DNA from: SHVO01 sp041905795
Lineage (GTDB): Bacteria; Pseudomonadota; Alphaproteobacteria; Rhodospirillales; Rhodospirillaceae
DNA length: 64,000 nt
NCBI GenBank assembly: GCA_041905795.1
Contig: JAYRKL010000010.1
Span: forward strand, 62,001-126,000
Direction: 5' to 3'
How positions within the stretch are numbered: the stretch's first letter is position 1; every line of letters begins with the position of its first letter. The notes below the pieces were generated by a model that was not told the origin of the DNA, did not search any database, and saw only the letters and a program-made list of their open reading frames with translations. Below, in pieces: positions 35,286-43,721 of the stretch. The position numbers and the translations under genes were made by a program.

Positions 35286-36104
35286 ATGGACGACGAGATC
35301 CAGGAAGAAGACGGCCTCGGCGAAGCGCCGCTGCAGGATGCGTCGCCGGGCCAGATCCGTGCGCTCGCCCGCGGGCTCGCGGTGCTGGAAGCTCTGAACC
35401 GTCAGCCGGGCGCGACCGTCACCGAGATCGCCGGCGCCACCGGCCTCGCCCGCACCACCGCCTACCGGGTGCTGGAAACCCTGGCCGCCGCCGGCTACAC
35501 CCAGCGCACCGGTGACGAACGCTATTACCTGCTGGCCGGCGTGCACCGCCTGGCTGACGGCTTCGAGGATGAAGCCTGGATCGCCACCAAGGCCGCCCCC
35601 GCCACCGCGGTCTTGGCCAAGGACCTGGCCTGGCCGCTGATGCTGGCCACGCCCCATGGATCGGTCATGAAAGCCCATCGTCTCGGCGCCGGCGCGCCGG
35701 ACGCCCTGTCTCCGCGCCTGTCGCTGACCAAGAGCGCCGCGGGCCTTGCCTATCTCGCCGCCATCGCCCCGGAGATGCGCGCCGCCCTGCTCAGCCTGGT
35801 GGACGCCGATCCCGCGGCGCTGGCGCCGGTGCTGGCGGAAACCCTCGCCCGGGGCGCGGCCAAGGTGGAGCGGGAAACCGATATCGGCCTCGCGGTGCCG
35901 GTGCGCCTGGGCGCCGCGGTCGTCGCCAGCCTGGGTGTCACCATCCCGCGCGCGGCCCTGGCCGATCCGGCCACGGCCCAGGCGCCCTCCATCGAACGGG
36001 TGATCGCCCTCCTGGCCCACGCCGCGACCGACATCGCCGCGGCGCTGCGCGACAACCTGCATGCCGCCGAGATCGCCCCCGCGCTCACCAAGCTCGAGGC
36101 TTAA
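35286..36104 (+). CDS. IclR-family transcriptional regulator
   Basis: 272 residues. The N-terminal winged helix (about 15-85) contains ALARGLAVLEALNRQPGATVTEIAGATGLARTTAYRVLETL, the classic IclR HTH. The C-terminal effector domain includes SLTKSAAGLAYLA and IGLAVPVRLGAAVVASLGVTIPRA. It probably controls the divergent flavin-reductase gene through the palindrome at 35212. The effector is unknown; IclR regulators often respond to aromatic or organic acids. Confidence 0.9.
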   Translation: MDDEIQEEDGLGEAPLQDASPGQIRALARGLAVLEALNRQPGATVTEIAGATGLARTTAYRVLETLAAAGYTQRTGDERYYLLAGVHRLADGFEDEAWIATKAAPATAVLAKDLAWPLMLATPHGSVMKAHRLGAGAPDALSPRLSLTKSAAGLAYLAAIAPEMRAALLSLVDADPAALAPVLAETLARGAAKVERETDIGLAVPVRLGAAVVASLGVTIPRAALADPATAQAPSIERVIALLAHAATDIAAALRDNLHAAEIAPALTKLEA

Positions 36105-36108
36105 AAGA

Positions 36109-36140
36109 AAAAGGCCGCGTCCCCAAGGACGCGGCCTTTT
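36109..36140. terminator. Bidirectional intrinsic terminator between iclR-type gene and APC permease gene
   Basis: AAAAGGCCGCGTCC (36109-36122) pairs perfectly with GGACGCGGCCTTTT (36127-36140) around CCAA. It lies between convergent genes and can serve both. Confidence 0.9.
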
Positions 36141-36156
36141 CCGGAACACGCGAGAG

Positions 36157-37728
36157 TTATTTCTTCTCGTCGATCCCGTGGACCTGGGCCTGCATGGCGC
36201 CGGGCAGCGGGCTGTCGTCGAGGATGTCCAATCCCTGGGCGATGCGCGAGTTCTTATAGCCGTAGAAGGCGTAGATCGCGGCCCCCAGCACCAAATAGCT
36301 GATCAGGATATAGGCCGGGATCGGGTCGCCCGAAGTGGCCTTGGTGATGATATCGATGATCAGCGGCGCCGCCATGACCGCGGCGAACACCACGCCGAGG
36401 ATCGGCACCCACGCGCCGCCCGGGGCGCGGAACGGGCGATGCAGGTCCGGGCGGCTCTTGCGCAGCCACAGCACGCTCACGCACACCATCCCGAACGCGA
36501 ACGCGGTCCCGAGGCTCACCAGGTCGCCCAGGATGGTGATGGGCAGCAGGGACGCCGCCACGGCGATCAGACTGCCCAGGAGGATGGTGCCGATCCACGG
36601 GGTGCGGAACTTGGGATGGATCACCGCGAACATGCGCGGCAGCAGGCCGTCGCGGGCCATGGCGAAGAACACCCGCGACTGGCCGTAGGTCAGGATCAGC
36701 ATCACCGACGACAGGCCGGCGATGGCGCCGATCTTGATAAAGAACGAGAACGTCGGCATGCCCATGCGGTCGACGGCGACGGCGATGGGCTCGGGGACCC
36801 CCAGCTGGTTGTAGGGCACGATGCCGGTCAGCACCGCGGCGACGATGATGTAGATCGCCGTGCAGACGAACAGCGAACCCAGGATGCCGATGGGCATGTC
36901 GCGCTGCGGGTTGCGCGCTTCCGAGGCGGCGGTGGATACCGCTTCAAATCCGACGTAGGCGAAGAAGATCACCGAGGCGGCGCGGAACACGCCGGGTACC
37001 CCATACCTGAAACCCCCTTCATTCTCGGGGATGAAGGGGGTCCAGTTGGCGGGTTCGATAAAGCCGACGCCGGCGAGCACAAACGCCACCAGCACGCCGA
37101 CCTTGATGAACACGATCACATTGTTGACCGCGGCGGATTCCGACACCCCGATCACCAGCAGCGCGGTCACCAGCAGGATGCCGCCGGCGGCGATGAGGTT
37201 GATGTTGTCGGTGGTCGCGAACACCAGGTGCCCGGTGGCGTCGGCCGCCGACTGGATGGTGGAACTGGCCAGTGACGCCGGGACCGCCAGGCCGACATCG
37301 GTCAGGAAACTTTTGACGTAACCCGACCAGCCCACGGCGACGGTGGCGGCGGCGACGCCGTATTCCAGCACCAGCAGCCAGCCCATGGTCCAGGCCAGCA
37401 CTTCGCCCATGGCGGCGTAGGAATAGGTATAGGCCGAACCGGCCACCGGCATGGTCGAGGCCAATTCGGCATAGCACAGGCCGGCGAAGGCGCAGGCCGT
37501 GCCGGCGATGACGAAGGACAACAGCACGGCGGGGCCCGCGAAGTTGGCGGCGGCGTTGCCGGTCATCACGTAAATGCCGGCGCCGATGATGCAGCCGATG
37601 CCGAGGAGGACGAGATTGACCGGCCCCAGGGTGCGCTTGAGGCTGTGTTGATTGGCCTCGCGCTGCGCGCGGTCGACCGACTTCTTGATGAAAAGCCGGC
37701 TGCCGCCGCCCGTGGATGCCTCAGCCAT
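36157..37728 (-). CDS. APC-superfamily amino-acid permease (CAT/YfnA-like)
   Basis: 523 residues, 12 or more helices. The first-helix motif GIGCIIGAGIYVMTG and the TM6 motif FFAYVGFEAVSTAASEARNPQRDMP are classic for the cationic-amino-acid-transporter branch. The N-terminal LKRTLGPVNLVLLGIG is also typical. The start ATG 37728 follows AAGGGGAC. It is not closely similar to the shorter permease at 4089-5402. Substrate not determinable. Confidence 0.9.
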   Translation of the reverse strand: MAEASTGGGSRLFIKKSVDRAQREANQHSLKRTLGPVNLVLLGIGCIIGAGIYVMTGNAAANFAGPAVLLSFVIAGTACAFAGLCYAELASTMPVAGSAYTYSYAAMGEVLAWTMGWLLVLEYGVAAATVAVGWSGYVKSFLTDVGLAVPASLASSTIQSAADATGHLVFATTDNINLIAAGGILLVTALLVIGVSESAAVNNVIVFIKVGVLVAFVLAGVGFIEPANWTPFIPENEGGFRYGVPGVFRAASVIFFAYVGFEAVSTAASEARNPQRDMPIGILGSLFVCTAIYIIVAAVLTGIVPYNQLGVPEPIAVAVDRMGMPTFSFFIKIGAIAGLSSVMLILTYGQSRVFFAMARDGLLPRMFAVIHPKFRTPWIGTILLGSLIAVAASLLPITILGDLVSLGTAFAFGMVCVSVLWLRKSRPDLHRPFRAPGGAWVPILGVVFAAVMAAPLIIDIITKATSGDPIPAYILISYLVLGAAIYAFYGYKNSRIAQGLDILDDSPLPGAMQAQVHGIDEKK

Positions 37729-37895
37729 GAACGTCCCCTTAAAAAAATAAGCCCCGCCAAGGACGTTAGAGCATTTTTCGAACCAGGCAAACGCTCGGCA
37801 GCAGTTACCTAGCCGGCACGGCAGGGGCGGCAACAAGGGCTGCAACGGCACCCGGTGCCCGCCCCTAACCTATTCATTCCACTGAATTTTACGAC

Positions 37896-37911
37896 TGGCA
37901 CGCGGATTGCT
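37896..37911 (+). promoter_or_regulatory. Consensus sigma-54 (RpoN) promoter
   Basis: TGGCACGCGGATTGCT matches the -24/-12 consensus TGGCAC-N5-TTGCW exactly, with the required GG-N10-GC spacing. The expected start point is about 37922, some 50 bp before the start codon of the next gene. The activator binding site was not identified. Confidence 0.8.
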
Positions 37912-37972
37912 TATGAAGACGGGAGAACGAACCGCCGAAGCGGCTCGAAGGTCATACGAAGGAATGTTGCCC

Positions 37973-38404
37973 ATGTCCGTGATCGATTTCATCGCCGCCC
38001 ACCGCCGCTCCGACGCGAAGTCCGAAGGCTCGGCCGCCATCGCCGAAAAGCCGCGCGCCAGCGCTCTGGAGAAAGTGCGCGGCGGCAGTCTCACGGCCAG
38101 CCAGTTCACGCGTCATATCACGCACATCATCGAGGACGAGATGCGCCGCTCCCTGAAACGCCACGTCGACGTCATCGATCCCCTGGAACTCATCGACCTG
38201 GCGAAAATGATCGCCGAACAGAAGGCGAAATATATCGGTACGACCTTGGCCATCGCCTCCAACCGCCAGCCCATCACCGACGCCGAACTGGAGCAGCTCA
38301 AGAATTTCCGGGTCAAGATCCAGGAACTGGAAGCCGCCCACAACGAACTCAACGAAGCGATCGCCTCGCAATTGGTCGAAGTCAAAGGCGTCGTGAAAGA
38401 ATAA
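37973..38404 (+). CDS. Unknown protein driven by a sigma-54 promoter
   Basis: 143 residues, strongly charged and largely helical, with a probable coiled-coil in the C-terminal half (DAELEQLKNFRVKIQELEAAHNEL). There are no cysteines, signal peptide or membrane segment. ATG 37973 (MSVIDFIAA) has GAAGGA upstream; frames opening at 37907 overlap the -12 element and are excluded. Sigma-54 promoters in Alphaproteobacteria commonly serve flagellar, nitrogen and stress genes, and the size and coiled-coil would suit a chaperone, but nothing identifies the pathway. Confidence 0.75.
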   Translation: MSVIDFIAAHRRSDAKSEGSAAIAEKPRASALEKVRGGSLTASQFTRHITHIIEDEMRRSLKRHVDVIDPLELIDLAKMIAEQKAKYIGTTLAIASNRQPITDAELEQLKNFRVKIQELEAAHNELNEAIASQLVEVKGVVKE

Positions 38405-38531
38405 GCGCCCGTCCCCAGGCGCAACCGGATCGACGCGGGGACGCCCGCGTCACAAAGGTGACCAACGCCCCGAGTGCAAGCCAGAATGGTGCGCCTCGGG
38501 GTAATCTTTTTTGGAAAAGCCTTTTCGACAT

Positions 38532-38626
38532 GGATTGCCCCGGTCGTGCTGGAAGCGCGCATCATTTACGTCGCGGAAGCGCGCGTCATTTAACGGCGGC
38601 CTTGCGCCGCCGGGCCGGGCAATGAC
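38532..38626. repeat. Degenerate palindromic repeat related to 15400-15473
   Basis: GGATTGCCCCGG (38532-38543) pairs imperfectly with CCGGGCAATGAC (38615-38626). Inside are two near-identical direct repeats of GGAAGCGCGC(A/G)TCATTTA(A)CG. It lies between the sigma-54-driven gene and arsC. Confidence 0.65.
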
Positions 38627-38654
38627 AAGTATGGGGCGTGCCATAAGGACCAAC

Positions 38655-38996
38655 ATGCCCCTCACCATCTACCACAACCCCCGCTGCACCAAATCGCGGC
38701 AGACCCTGGATCTCCTCACCGCCAAGGGCCTTAAGCCCACGGTGGTGGAATACCTAAAGCACCCGCCGTCGGCGGCCGAACTCACGCGCATCATCGCCAT
38801 GCTCGGCGTCCCGGCGCGCGACATCCTGCGCAAGGCCGAAGCCAACGACGCCGCCATCAACCCCGACAGCCTGACCGAGAAGGAGTTGATCGAGGCCATG
38901 GTGCGCAATCCCATCGTCATCGAGCGCCCCATCGTCGTCAACGGCGGCAAGGCCGCGCTCGGCCGCCCGCCGGAGAACGTGCTCAAGATACTCTGA
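38655..38996 (+). CDS. arsC: Arsenate reductase, glutaredoxin-dependent (ArsC) type
   Basis: 113 residues. The catalytic cysteine sits in YHNPRCTKSRQTL (Cys11) and the arsenate-binding arginines are in the ERPIVV segment. A thioredoxin-like fold and length agree with E. coli-type ArsC/YfgD. It reduces arsenate to arsenite with glutathione/glutaredoxin. No arsB, acr3 or arsR gene is adjacent, so the housekeeping YfgD-like role is equally possible. The phosphatase-like gene begins 2 bp after its stop. Confidence 0.88.
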   Translation: MPLTIYHNPRCTKSRQTLDLLTAKGLKPTVVEYLKHPPSAAELTRIIAMLGVPARDILRKAEANDAAINPDSLTEKELIEAMVRNPIVIERPIVVNGGKAALGRPPENVLKIL

Positions 38997-38998
38997 CC

Positions 38999-39535
38999 AT
39001 GAAAACCAGCCTCACCCATCCGCTGCCGATCCCCGCGGTCGCCGCCGGCCGGGGCCGCCTCGGCATGTGCATGTGCCCGGGCAAGCAGCAGCCCCACGCC
39101 GCCACCGGCCCCTGGCACCGGGACCTGGCGCTGGACATGGACGTCATCTCCGCCTTCGACGCCGCCATCGTCATTACCCTGATGGAGGCCGATGAACTGG
39201 AGACCGCGGTCGCCGCCACGGCGCTCAAGGCCGCGGTGGAAGGCCGGGGCATGACCTGGCTGCACCTGCCGATCCCGGACCTGAAGGCGCCGGCGGCGCT
39301 GTTCGAGGAGGGTTGGAAAACCCATGGGCCCGCGGTGCGCGCGGCGCTGGGTGAAGGCCGGAATGTGGTGGTTCACTGCCGCGGCGGACGCGGGCGTTCG
39401 GGACTCGTCGCCGCCCGCATCCTGGTGGAGATGGGAACCGAGCCGCGCGACGCCATCCTCGAGGTGCGCAAGGCCAATCCGCTGGCGATCGAAACGCCGG
39501 TCCAGGAAGAGCACGTGAAGGGCTTGAGACCCTAA
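38999..39535 (+). CDS. Dual-specificity/CDKN3-like protein phosphatase
   Basis: 178 residues. The cysteine-phosphatase loop HCRGGRGRSG (HCx5R) is intact near residue 125, with a general-acid aspartate available in HLPIPDLKAP. The fold matches the KAP/CDKN3-like bacterial family. It directly follows arsC (2 bp), so the two are co-transcribed; the pairing of two cysteine-based oxyanion enzymes is suggestive but unexplained. The last 4 bp overlap the convergent gene at 39532. Confidence 0.85.
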   Translation: MKTSLTHPLPIPAVAAGRGRLGMCMCPGKQQPHAATGPWHRDLALDMDVISAFDAAIVITLMEADELETAVAATALKAAVEGRGMTWLHLPIPDLKAPAALFEEGWKTHGPAVRAALGEGRNVVVHCRGGRGRSGLVAARILVEMGTEPRDAILEVRKANPLAIETPVQEEHVKGLRP

Positions 39536-40554
39536 AGATCCAACTTCGCCTCTTTCAGCATGTTGAGGTTGTCCTCAATGGTGAAGAGGTTGTGGTAGAT
39601 CGTGTCCTTGAAGAAGTTGTACTTCTGCTCAAGGGTTGAATCGCGCCGGCGGCCGCGGTCGTCCCAGAAGCGCTTGCGCCAGTCGTTGATCTTGATCTGC
39701 CAGAAACACACGATCATGCCGATGGCGCGGTAGTGCACTTCCACGCTCTCGCGCATGGACTTGAACTTCTCGGGGGTGATCTCGTCGAAGAATCGTTCGA
39801 CCTTGTGGAACAGGTCGAAATAGCCGTTCAAGGTAAGGATGGTCTGGCGCCCGTTGTCGAGCGCCGTCTGGGTCTCTTCCTTGATGCCCGGAAAGCGGCT
39901 GCCCAGGCCCGGCTGGTCGTGCAGCTTCTTCACATCCACCAGCATTTCACGCAGGTCCGCCAGCATCGAGTCATAGATGCGCTGATAGTAGGAGATCGCC
40001 AGGATGATTTCCGACAGCTTGGAGATATAGACCACGATCTCGGTGGGCTCGATGCGCAGTTTGCCGGCGATTTCGATTAGGTTCCTGAGCACCGCGCCGC
40101 GGTTGGCGCCCTCCAGGATGGAGGACAGCGACGAGCGCCCGGTGATCTTCACGTCGGTACCGTCGAGGATGGCTTTCAACAGCCCGCGCGAATAGTTGCT
40201 CATATACTGCTGTAGGCGCTCGGCTTCCCGGGGCGGGATCTTGATCTGTTCCAGCTCGGCGTCGGACAGGTAATCGTTGAGCGCCGCACGCACCGAGTAG
40301 ACGTCGAAGCTGCGCGCGCTCATCAGCGCCACCAGACGGCGGCGGTCGTGCTCGTTAAGGCCCAGTTCGCTGATGACCTCCGAGGCGGTGCGGATACCGA
40401 TACCGACCCCGTTGGCATTGAACATATCGACGACGGGTTTCAGATCGTGCAGCAGCACGACCTTCGAGCCGGCCAGGGTCTTGCTGTCGAAAATCGCCCA
40501 CTTGTTGAGCGGCATCTCGAAGAAGATGTCGATGGGTTCGGGCTTTTTTACCAT
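39532..40554 (-). CDS. Unknown helical protein of 340 residues
   Basis: No family recognised. The product is soluble, mostly alpha-helical and rich in charged and aromatic residues, with no signal peptide or membrane segment. The N-terminus (KKPEPIDIFFEMPLNKWAIFD) and C-terminus (YNFFKDTIYHNLFTIEDNLNMLKEA) look structured. Codon usage matches the surrounding core genes. It starts with ATG 40554 and has its own transcription unit, convergent with the phosphatase. Confidence 0.8.
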   Translation of the reverse strand: MVKKPEPIDIFFEMPLNKWAIFDSKTLAGSKVVLLHDLKPVVDMFNANGVGIGIRTASEVISELGLNEHDRRRLVALMSARSFDVYSVRAALNDYLSDAELEQIKIPPREAERLQQYMSNYSRGLLKAILDGTDVKITGRSSLSSILEGANRGAVLRNLIEIAGKLRIEPTEIVVYISKLSEIILAISYYQRIYDSMLADLREMLVDVKKLHDQPGLGSRFPGIKEETQTALDNGRQTILTLNGYFDLFHKVERFFDEITPEKFKSMRESVEVHYRAIGMIVCFWQIKINDWRKRFWDDRGRRRDSTLEQKYNFFKDTIYHNLFTIEDNLNMLKEAKLDL

Positions 40555-40641
40555 GTCCGGCGGCGCAAGAGGGTGAGCGGACGATAGTGAGTCAAAGCGA
40601 TGAACAAAACCTTACGGTTAAGGCTTTCTATACCAGCCCGG

Positions 40642-41064
40642 CTATACCAGCCTGGTGCGGATCTTGATTTCCCCGGCGAGGGTCTTGTGCACCGGGCATT
40701 TGCCGGCGATCTCCAGCAACCTTGCGCGCATCTCGGCGTCCAGCGGACCCTCCAGGGTGATCTCGCGAGTTATTTCCTCAACCTCGCCTTCCGTGGAGTT
40801 GCAATCGGGGCAGTCGGCGGCCTTGACCTTGCGCCGGGACAGCCGGACCGAGACATGCTCCAGCGGCCATTGCTTGCGGGCGGCGTAGAGCTTCACGGTC
40901 ATGGCGGTGCAGGCGCCCAGGCCCGCCAGCAGGAATTCATGGGGCGCCGGGCCCAACTCCTGGCCGCCGATGGCCTTGACCTCGTCGGCGATCAGCCGGT
41001 GATCGCCGACCGCGATCTCCATCGTCAGTTTATCGCCGGTATCTTTGACCACCACGTCGGACAT
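40642..41064 (-). CDS. OsmC/Ohr-family protein
   Basis: 140 residues. The two redox cysteines of the family appear in GLGACTAMTVKLYA and in CPVHKTL. An unusual extra pair (ADCPDCNSTEG) lies between them and could bind metal or form another disulfide. OsmC-like proteins reduce organic hydroperoxides with lipoyl or other thiols. It is divergent from the Nudix gene across 44 bp. Confidence 0.88.
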   Translation of the reverse strand: MSDVVVKDTGDKLTMEIAVGDHRLIADEVKAIGGQELGPAPHEFLLAGLGACTAMTVKLYAARKQWPLEHVSVRLSRRKVKAADCPDCNSTEGEVEEITREITLEGPLDAEMRARLLEIAGKCPVHKTLAGEIKIRTRLV

Positions 41065-41108
41065 GCGGGACTCCCGTTCGAACCAGGGAGCATGATACTG
41101 CTAGCCCT

Positions 41109-41738
41109 ATGGATCCGACACCAGCCCTCCTGACCCCGCCAGCGGGCAAACCCGACATCCGCCTCAAGACCACGGTCTTTCAGGGCTACTTCCGCATCGA
41201 CGCCTATGAACTCAGCCACCCCACCTTCGACGGCGGCATGACCGCGGTCATGCGCCGCGAGGTGTTCGAGCGCGGCCACGCGGTGGCGATCCTGCCCTAT
41301 GACCCGGTGCGCCGCGAATGCGTGATGATCCAGCAGTTCCGCATCGGCGCCTATGCCGGCGGCATGAACCCCTGGCAGATCGAGGTCGCTGCCGGGATCA
41401 TCGAGCCAGGCGAGACCCCGGAAAACGTCGCCGCCCGCGAGACCCTTGAGGAAACCGGCTGCACCGTCACCGCGCTGTGGCCCATGCACCACTATCTGGT
41501 GAGCCCCGGCGGCGCCACCGAGAGCACCAGGCTCTACCTGGGCCGGATTTCCACCGCCAATGCCGGCGGCATCTTCGGTGTCGCCACGGAACACGAGGTG
41601 ATCCGCGCCGTGGTGGTGACCGAGGACGAGCTGCGCGCCCTGCTGGACCAGGGCCGCTTCGAGAACGCCGCCAGCCTGATCGCCGTCCAGTGGTTCTTCC
41701 TCAATCGCGACAAGATCCTCGCCGCATGGAGCACCTGA
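41109..41738 (+). CDS. Nudix hydrolase, ADP-ribose pyrophosphatase type
   Basis: 209 residues. The Nudix box GIIEPGETPENVAARETLEETG fits Gx5Ex7REUxEExGU, with Thr at the hydrophobic position. The preceding GMNPWQIEVAAG and the following SPGGATESTRLYLGR match the NudF/ADP-ribose pyrophosphatase branch. It hydrolyses ADP-ribose to AMP and ribose 5-phosphate. Its stop shares a base with the next start (TGATG), coupling it to the sulfurtransferase. Confidence 0.92.
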   Translation: MDPTPALLTPPAGKPDIRLKTTVFQGYFRIDAYELSHPTFDGGMTAVMRREVFERGHAVAILPYDPVRRECVMIQQFRIGAYAGGMNPWQIEVAAGIIEPGETPENVAARETLEETGCTVTALWPMHHYLVSPGGATESTRLYLGRISTANAGGIFGVATEHEVIRAVVVTEDELRALLDQGRFENAASLIAVQWFFLNRDKILAAWST

Positions 41739-42601
41739 TGAGCACACCCATTCTGGTCGACACCGCCTGGCTCGCCGCGCATCTCGGCGATCCTAACCTG
41801 CGCATTCTCGACGCCAGCTACTTCGTCCCCGGCGGCATCGCCCCGGCCCTGGAGCAGTACGCCAAGGCCCATATCCCCGGCGCACAATTCTTCAACATCA
41901 ACGACGTCGCCGACCCCGCGGGCAAGAAGGAACATGCGTTTCCCTCCAGCGCCATATTCGCCGCGAAGGTCGGCGCGCTCGGCATCGGCAACCAGCACCA
42001 CGTCGTCGCCTACGATCACATGGGCGGCGCGCTGGCCGCGGCCCGGGTGTGGTTCATGTTCAAGGCTTTTGGCCATGAGGCCGTGAGCGTGCTCGATGGC
42101 GGCCGCGAGAAGTGGACCAAGGAAGGCCGGGCGATGAACACGGCCGTGCCGCAGTTCGCCGCCGCCGCCTTCCACGCCAAATCGGCCGAGGACCGCGTCG
42201 TGTCCCAGGCCGATATGCTGCGCCTGGCGCTGGCCACCGACCAGAGCCGCCAGATGCTGGACGCACGCTCGGCCGGCCGCTTCGCCGGCACCGAGCCTGA
42301 GCCGCGCGCCGGCCTGCGCTCGGGCCACATCCCGCACAGCCGCAACCTGCCGTTCCTCAGCCTGCTTCAGGGCGACAGCAAGACCTGGAAAGACCCGGCC
42401 GCCATCAAGGCCGCCTTCGACGCCGCCGGCATCGACCTGACCCAGCCGCTGGTGACGACCTGCGGTTCCGGCGTCTCCGCCTGCACCCTGGCGCTCGGCG
42501 CGGCCCTGGCGGGCAAGACCGACACCGCGATTTACGACGGCAGCTGGGTGGAATGGGGTGCCGACGCCGGATTGCCTCTCGAGACCGGCCCGGCCAGATA
42601 A
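41738..42601 (+). CDS. 3-mercaptopyruvate/thiosulfate sulfurtransferase (two rhodanese domains)
   Basis: 287 residues, two rhodanese domains. The second carries the active-site loop CGSGVSACTLAL (about 252), the CGSGVTAC form usual for 3-mercaptopyruvate sulfurtransferases. CDGS-type inactive residues occupy the first domain, as expected. RSGHIPHSRNLPF and DGSWVEWG are typical. The start ATG 41738 overlaps the Nudix stop; an in-frame ATG at 41726 is less likely. Confidence 0.9.
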   Translation: MSTPILVDTAWLAAHLGDPNLRILDASYFVPGGIAPALEQYAKAHIPGAQFFNINDVADPAGKKEHAFPSSAIFAAKVGALGIGNQHHVVAYDHMGGALAAARVWFMFKAFGHEAVSVLDGGREKWTKEGRAMNTAVPQFAAAAFHAKSAEDRVVSQADMLRLALATDQSRQMLDARSAGRFAGTEPEPRAGLRSGHIPHSRNLPFLSLLQGDSKTWKDPAAIKAAFDAAGIDLTQPLVTTCGSGVSACTLALGAALAGKTDTAIYDGSWVEWGADAGLPLETGPAR

Positions 42602-42944
42602 TCCATCCTTCGGCCGCGCGGAGCCTTACGGCATCGCCAAACAGATCGGCGGCCGGGTCCGGCTCCGTCGTACGCATCTTGGCCGCTTCCGAGAAGAATG
42701 CCGAAGTCAGAATTGTGACGGGATCGCCAGAATGGCCGCTCCCGCCGGAGCGGCCTTTCTCCTTCATTTCAGGGCCTTTCTCCGTCCGAGCGAACCCAGA
42801 CGTAAAAAGGCAACACCCCATGAAATTCGCGTGAGGGACCGTGCGCGTGCTTGCCCGGCTCTACCCTGGGATTTTCCGGACGTGATAACCTTCTTCTCCA
42901 GGTCGTATCACCTCGTCGGGATCAAGGCCCCGTAGACCAAGGTC
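42602..42944. other. Gap with one intrinsic terminator
   Basis: No supported gene in 343 bp. GGCCGCTCC (42734-42742) pairs with GGAGCGGCC (42747-42755) around CGCC and is followed by TTTCT, a likely terminator about 130 bp after the sulfurtransferase gene. The remainder should hold the promoter for 42945, which I could not pinpoint. Confidence 0.65.
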
Positions 42945-43721
42945 ATGTTCGCGCTCACCCGTTCCATCGCGCTTCCGGTCGCCGCGGTGGTGTTGCTCTC
43001 CTTCTCCGGAACCGGCTTCGCCGCCGAGGCGGCGCGCAAGGCGGACCCTACCCTGGTGGAGCTTCAGCGCGCGCTCGACGCCGTCGCACGTGATGCCAAG
43101 TCCGGTGATTCGCTGGACAACGCCTATGAACTCCTGGCCCTGGCCGACACCGCCCAGCAATTGAAGGCCGCGCAGATCGCCGCCGGCGCCGGCAACGCTT
43201 TCTCCGACCTGGTGCGCCGCGCCACCGCCGGCGCCCTGAAACCCGGCAGCGCCACCGCCCGCGACACGCTCGATCAATTTGTCGACCTGCGCGCCGCCGC
43301 CTACAGCGTGCCGGCCGTCCAGGGCGCCCTCGATGACGGGCTCAAGGCCCTGTTCCCGGCCGTGGCCGGCAGCATCGAAAAGCGTATCGTCACCGCCGCC
43401 ACCTTCGAGGAAAAGCTCGACGCCGCCGGTGAACTGGCGGCGATCCAGGGCTCGGCGGTGCAGGTCAAGATGCCCGCCGCCGCCCATGACCTGGGCGCCG
43501 CTTTCGACAGCAGCATCACCACCTTGCGCAAAAGCGTCGATGCCGAAGATGACGCCGCAGTGAAGACCCGTCAGGTCGCCGCCCTGGACAGCGCGCTCAA
43601 GGCCCGTGACGAACATCTGAAGGACGCCGCCGCCAACACCATCGATATCATGGGCGAACGCATACAGGCCTCCCCGGGTGAAGGCGCCTCGGGCCGCCAG
43701 GCCACGTCTTCGAAAAATTGA
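42945..43721 (+). CDS. Secreted helical protein of unknown function
   Basis: 258 residues. A signal peptide (about 1-26, ending TGFAA) precedes an Ala-rich all-helical protein with no recognised domain and no cysteines in the mature part. Regular spacing of charged residues suggests a helical bundle. Its stop TGA overlaps a TTG start of the downstream hydrolase (TTGA), so the two are probably translated together. Confidence 0.75.
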   Translation: MFALTRSIALPVAAVVLLSFSGTGFAAEAARKADPTLVELQRALDAVARDAKSGDSLDNAYELLALADTAQQLKAAQIAAGAGNAFSDLVRRATAGALKPGSATARDTLDQFVDLRAAAYSVPAVQGALDDGLKALFPAVAGSIEKRIVTAATFEEKLDAAGELAAIQGSAVQVKMPAAAHDLGAAFDSSITTLRKSVDAEDDAAVKTRQVAALDSALKARDEHLKDAAANTIDIMGERIQASPGEGASGRQATSSKN

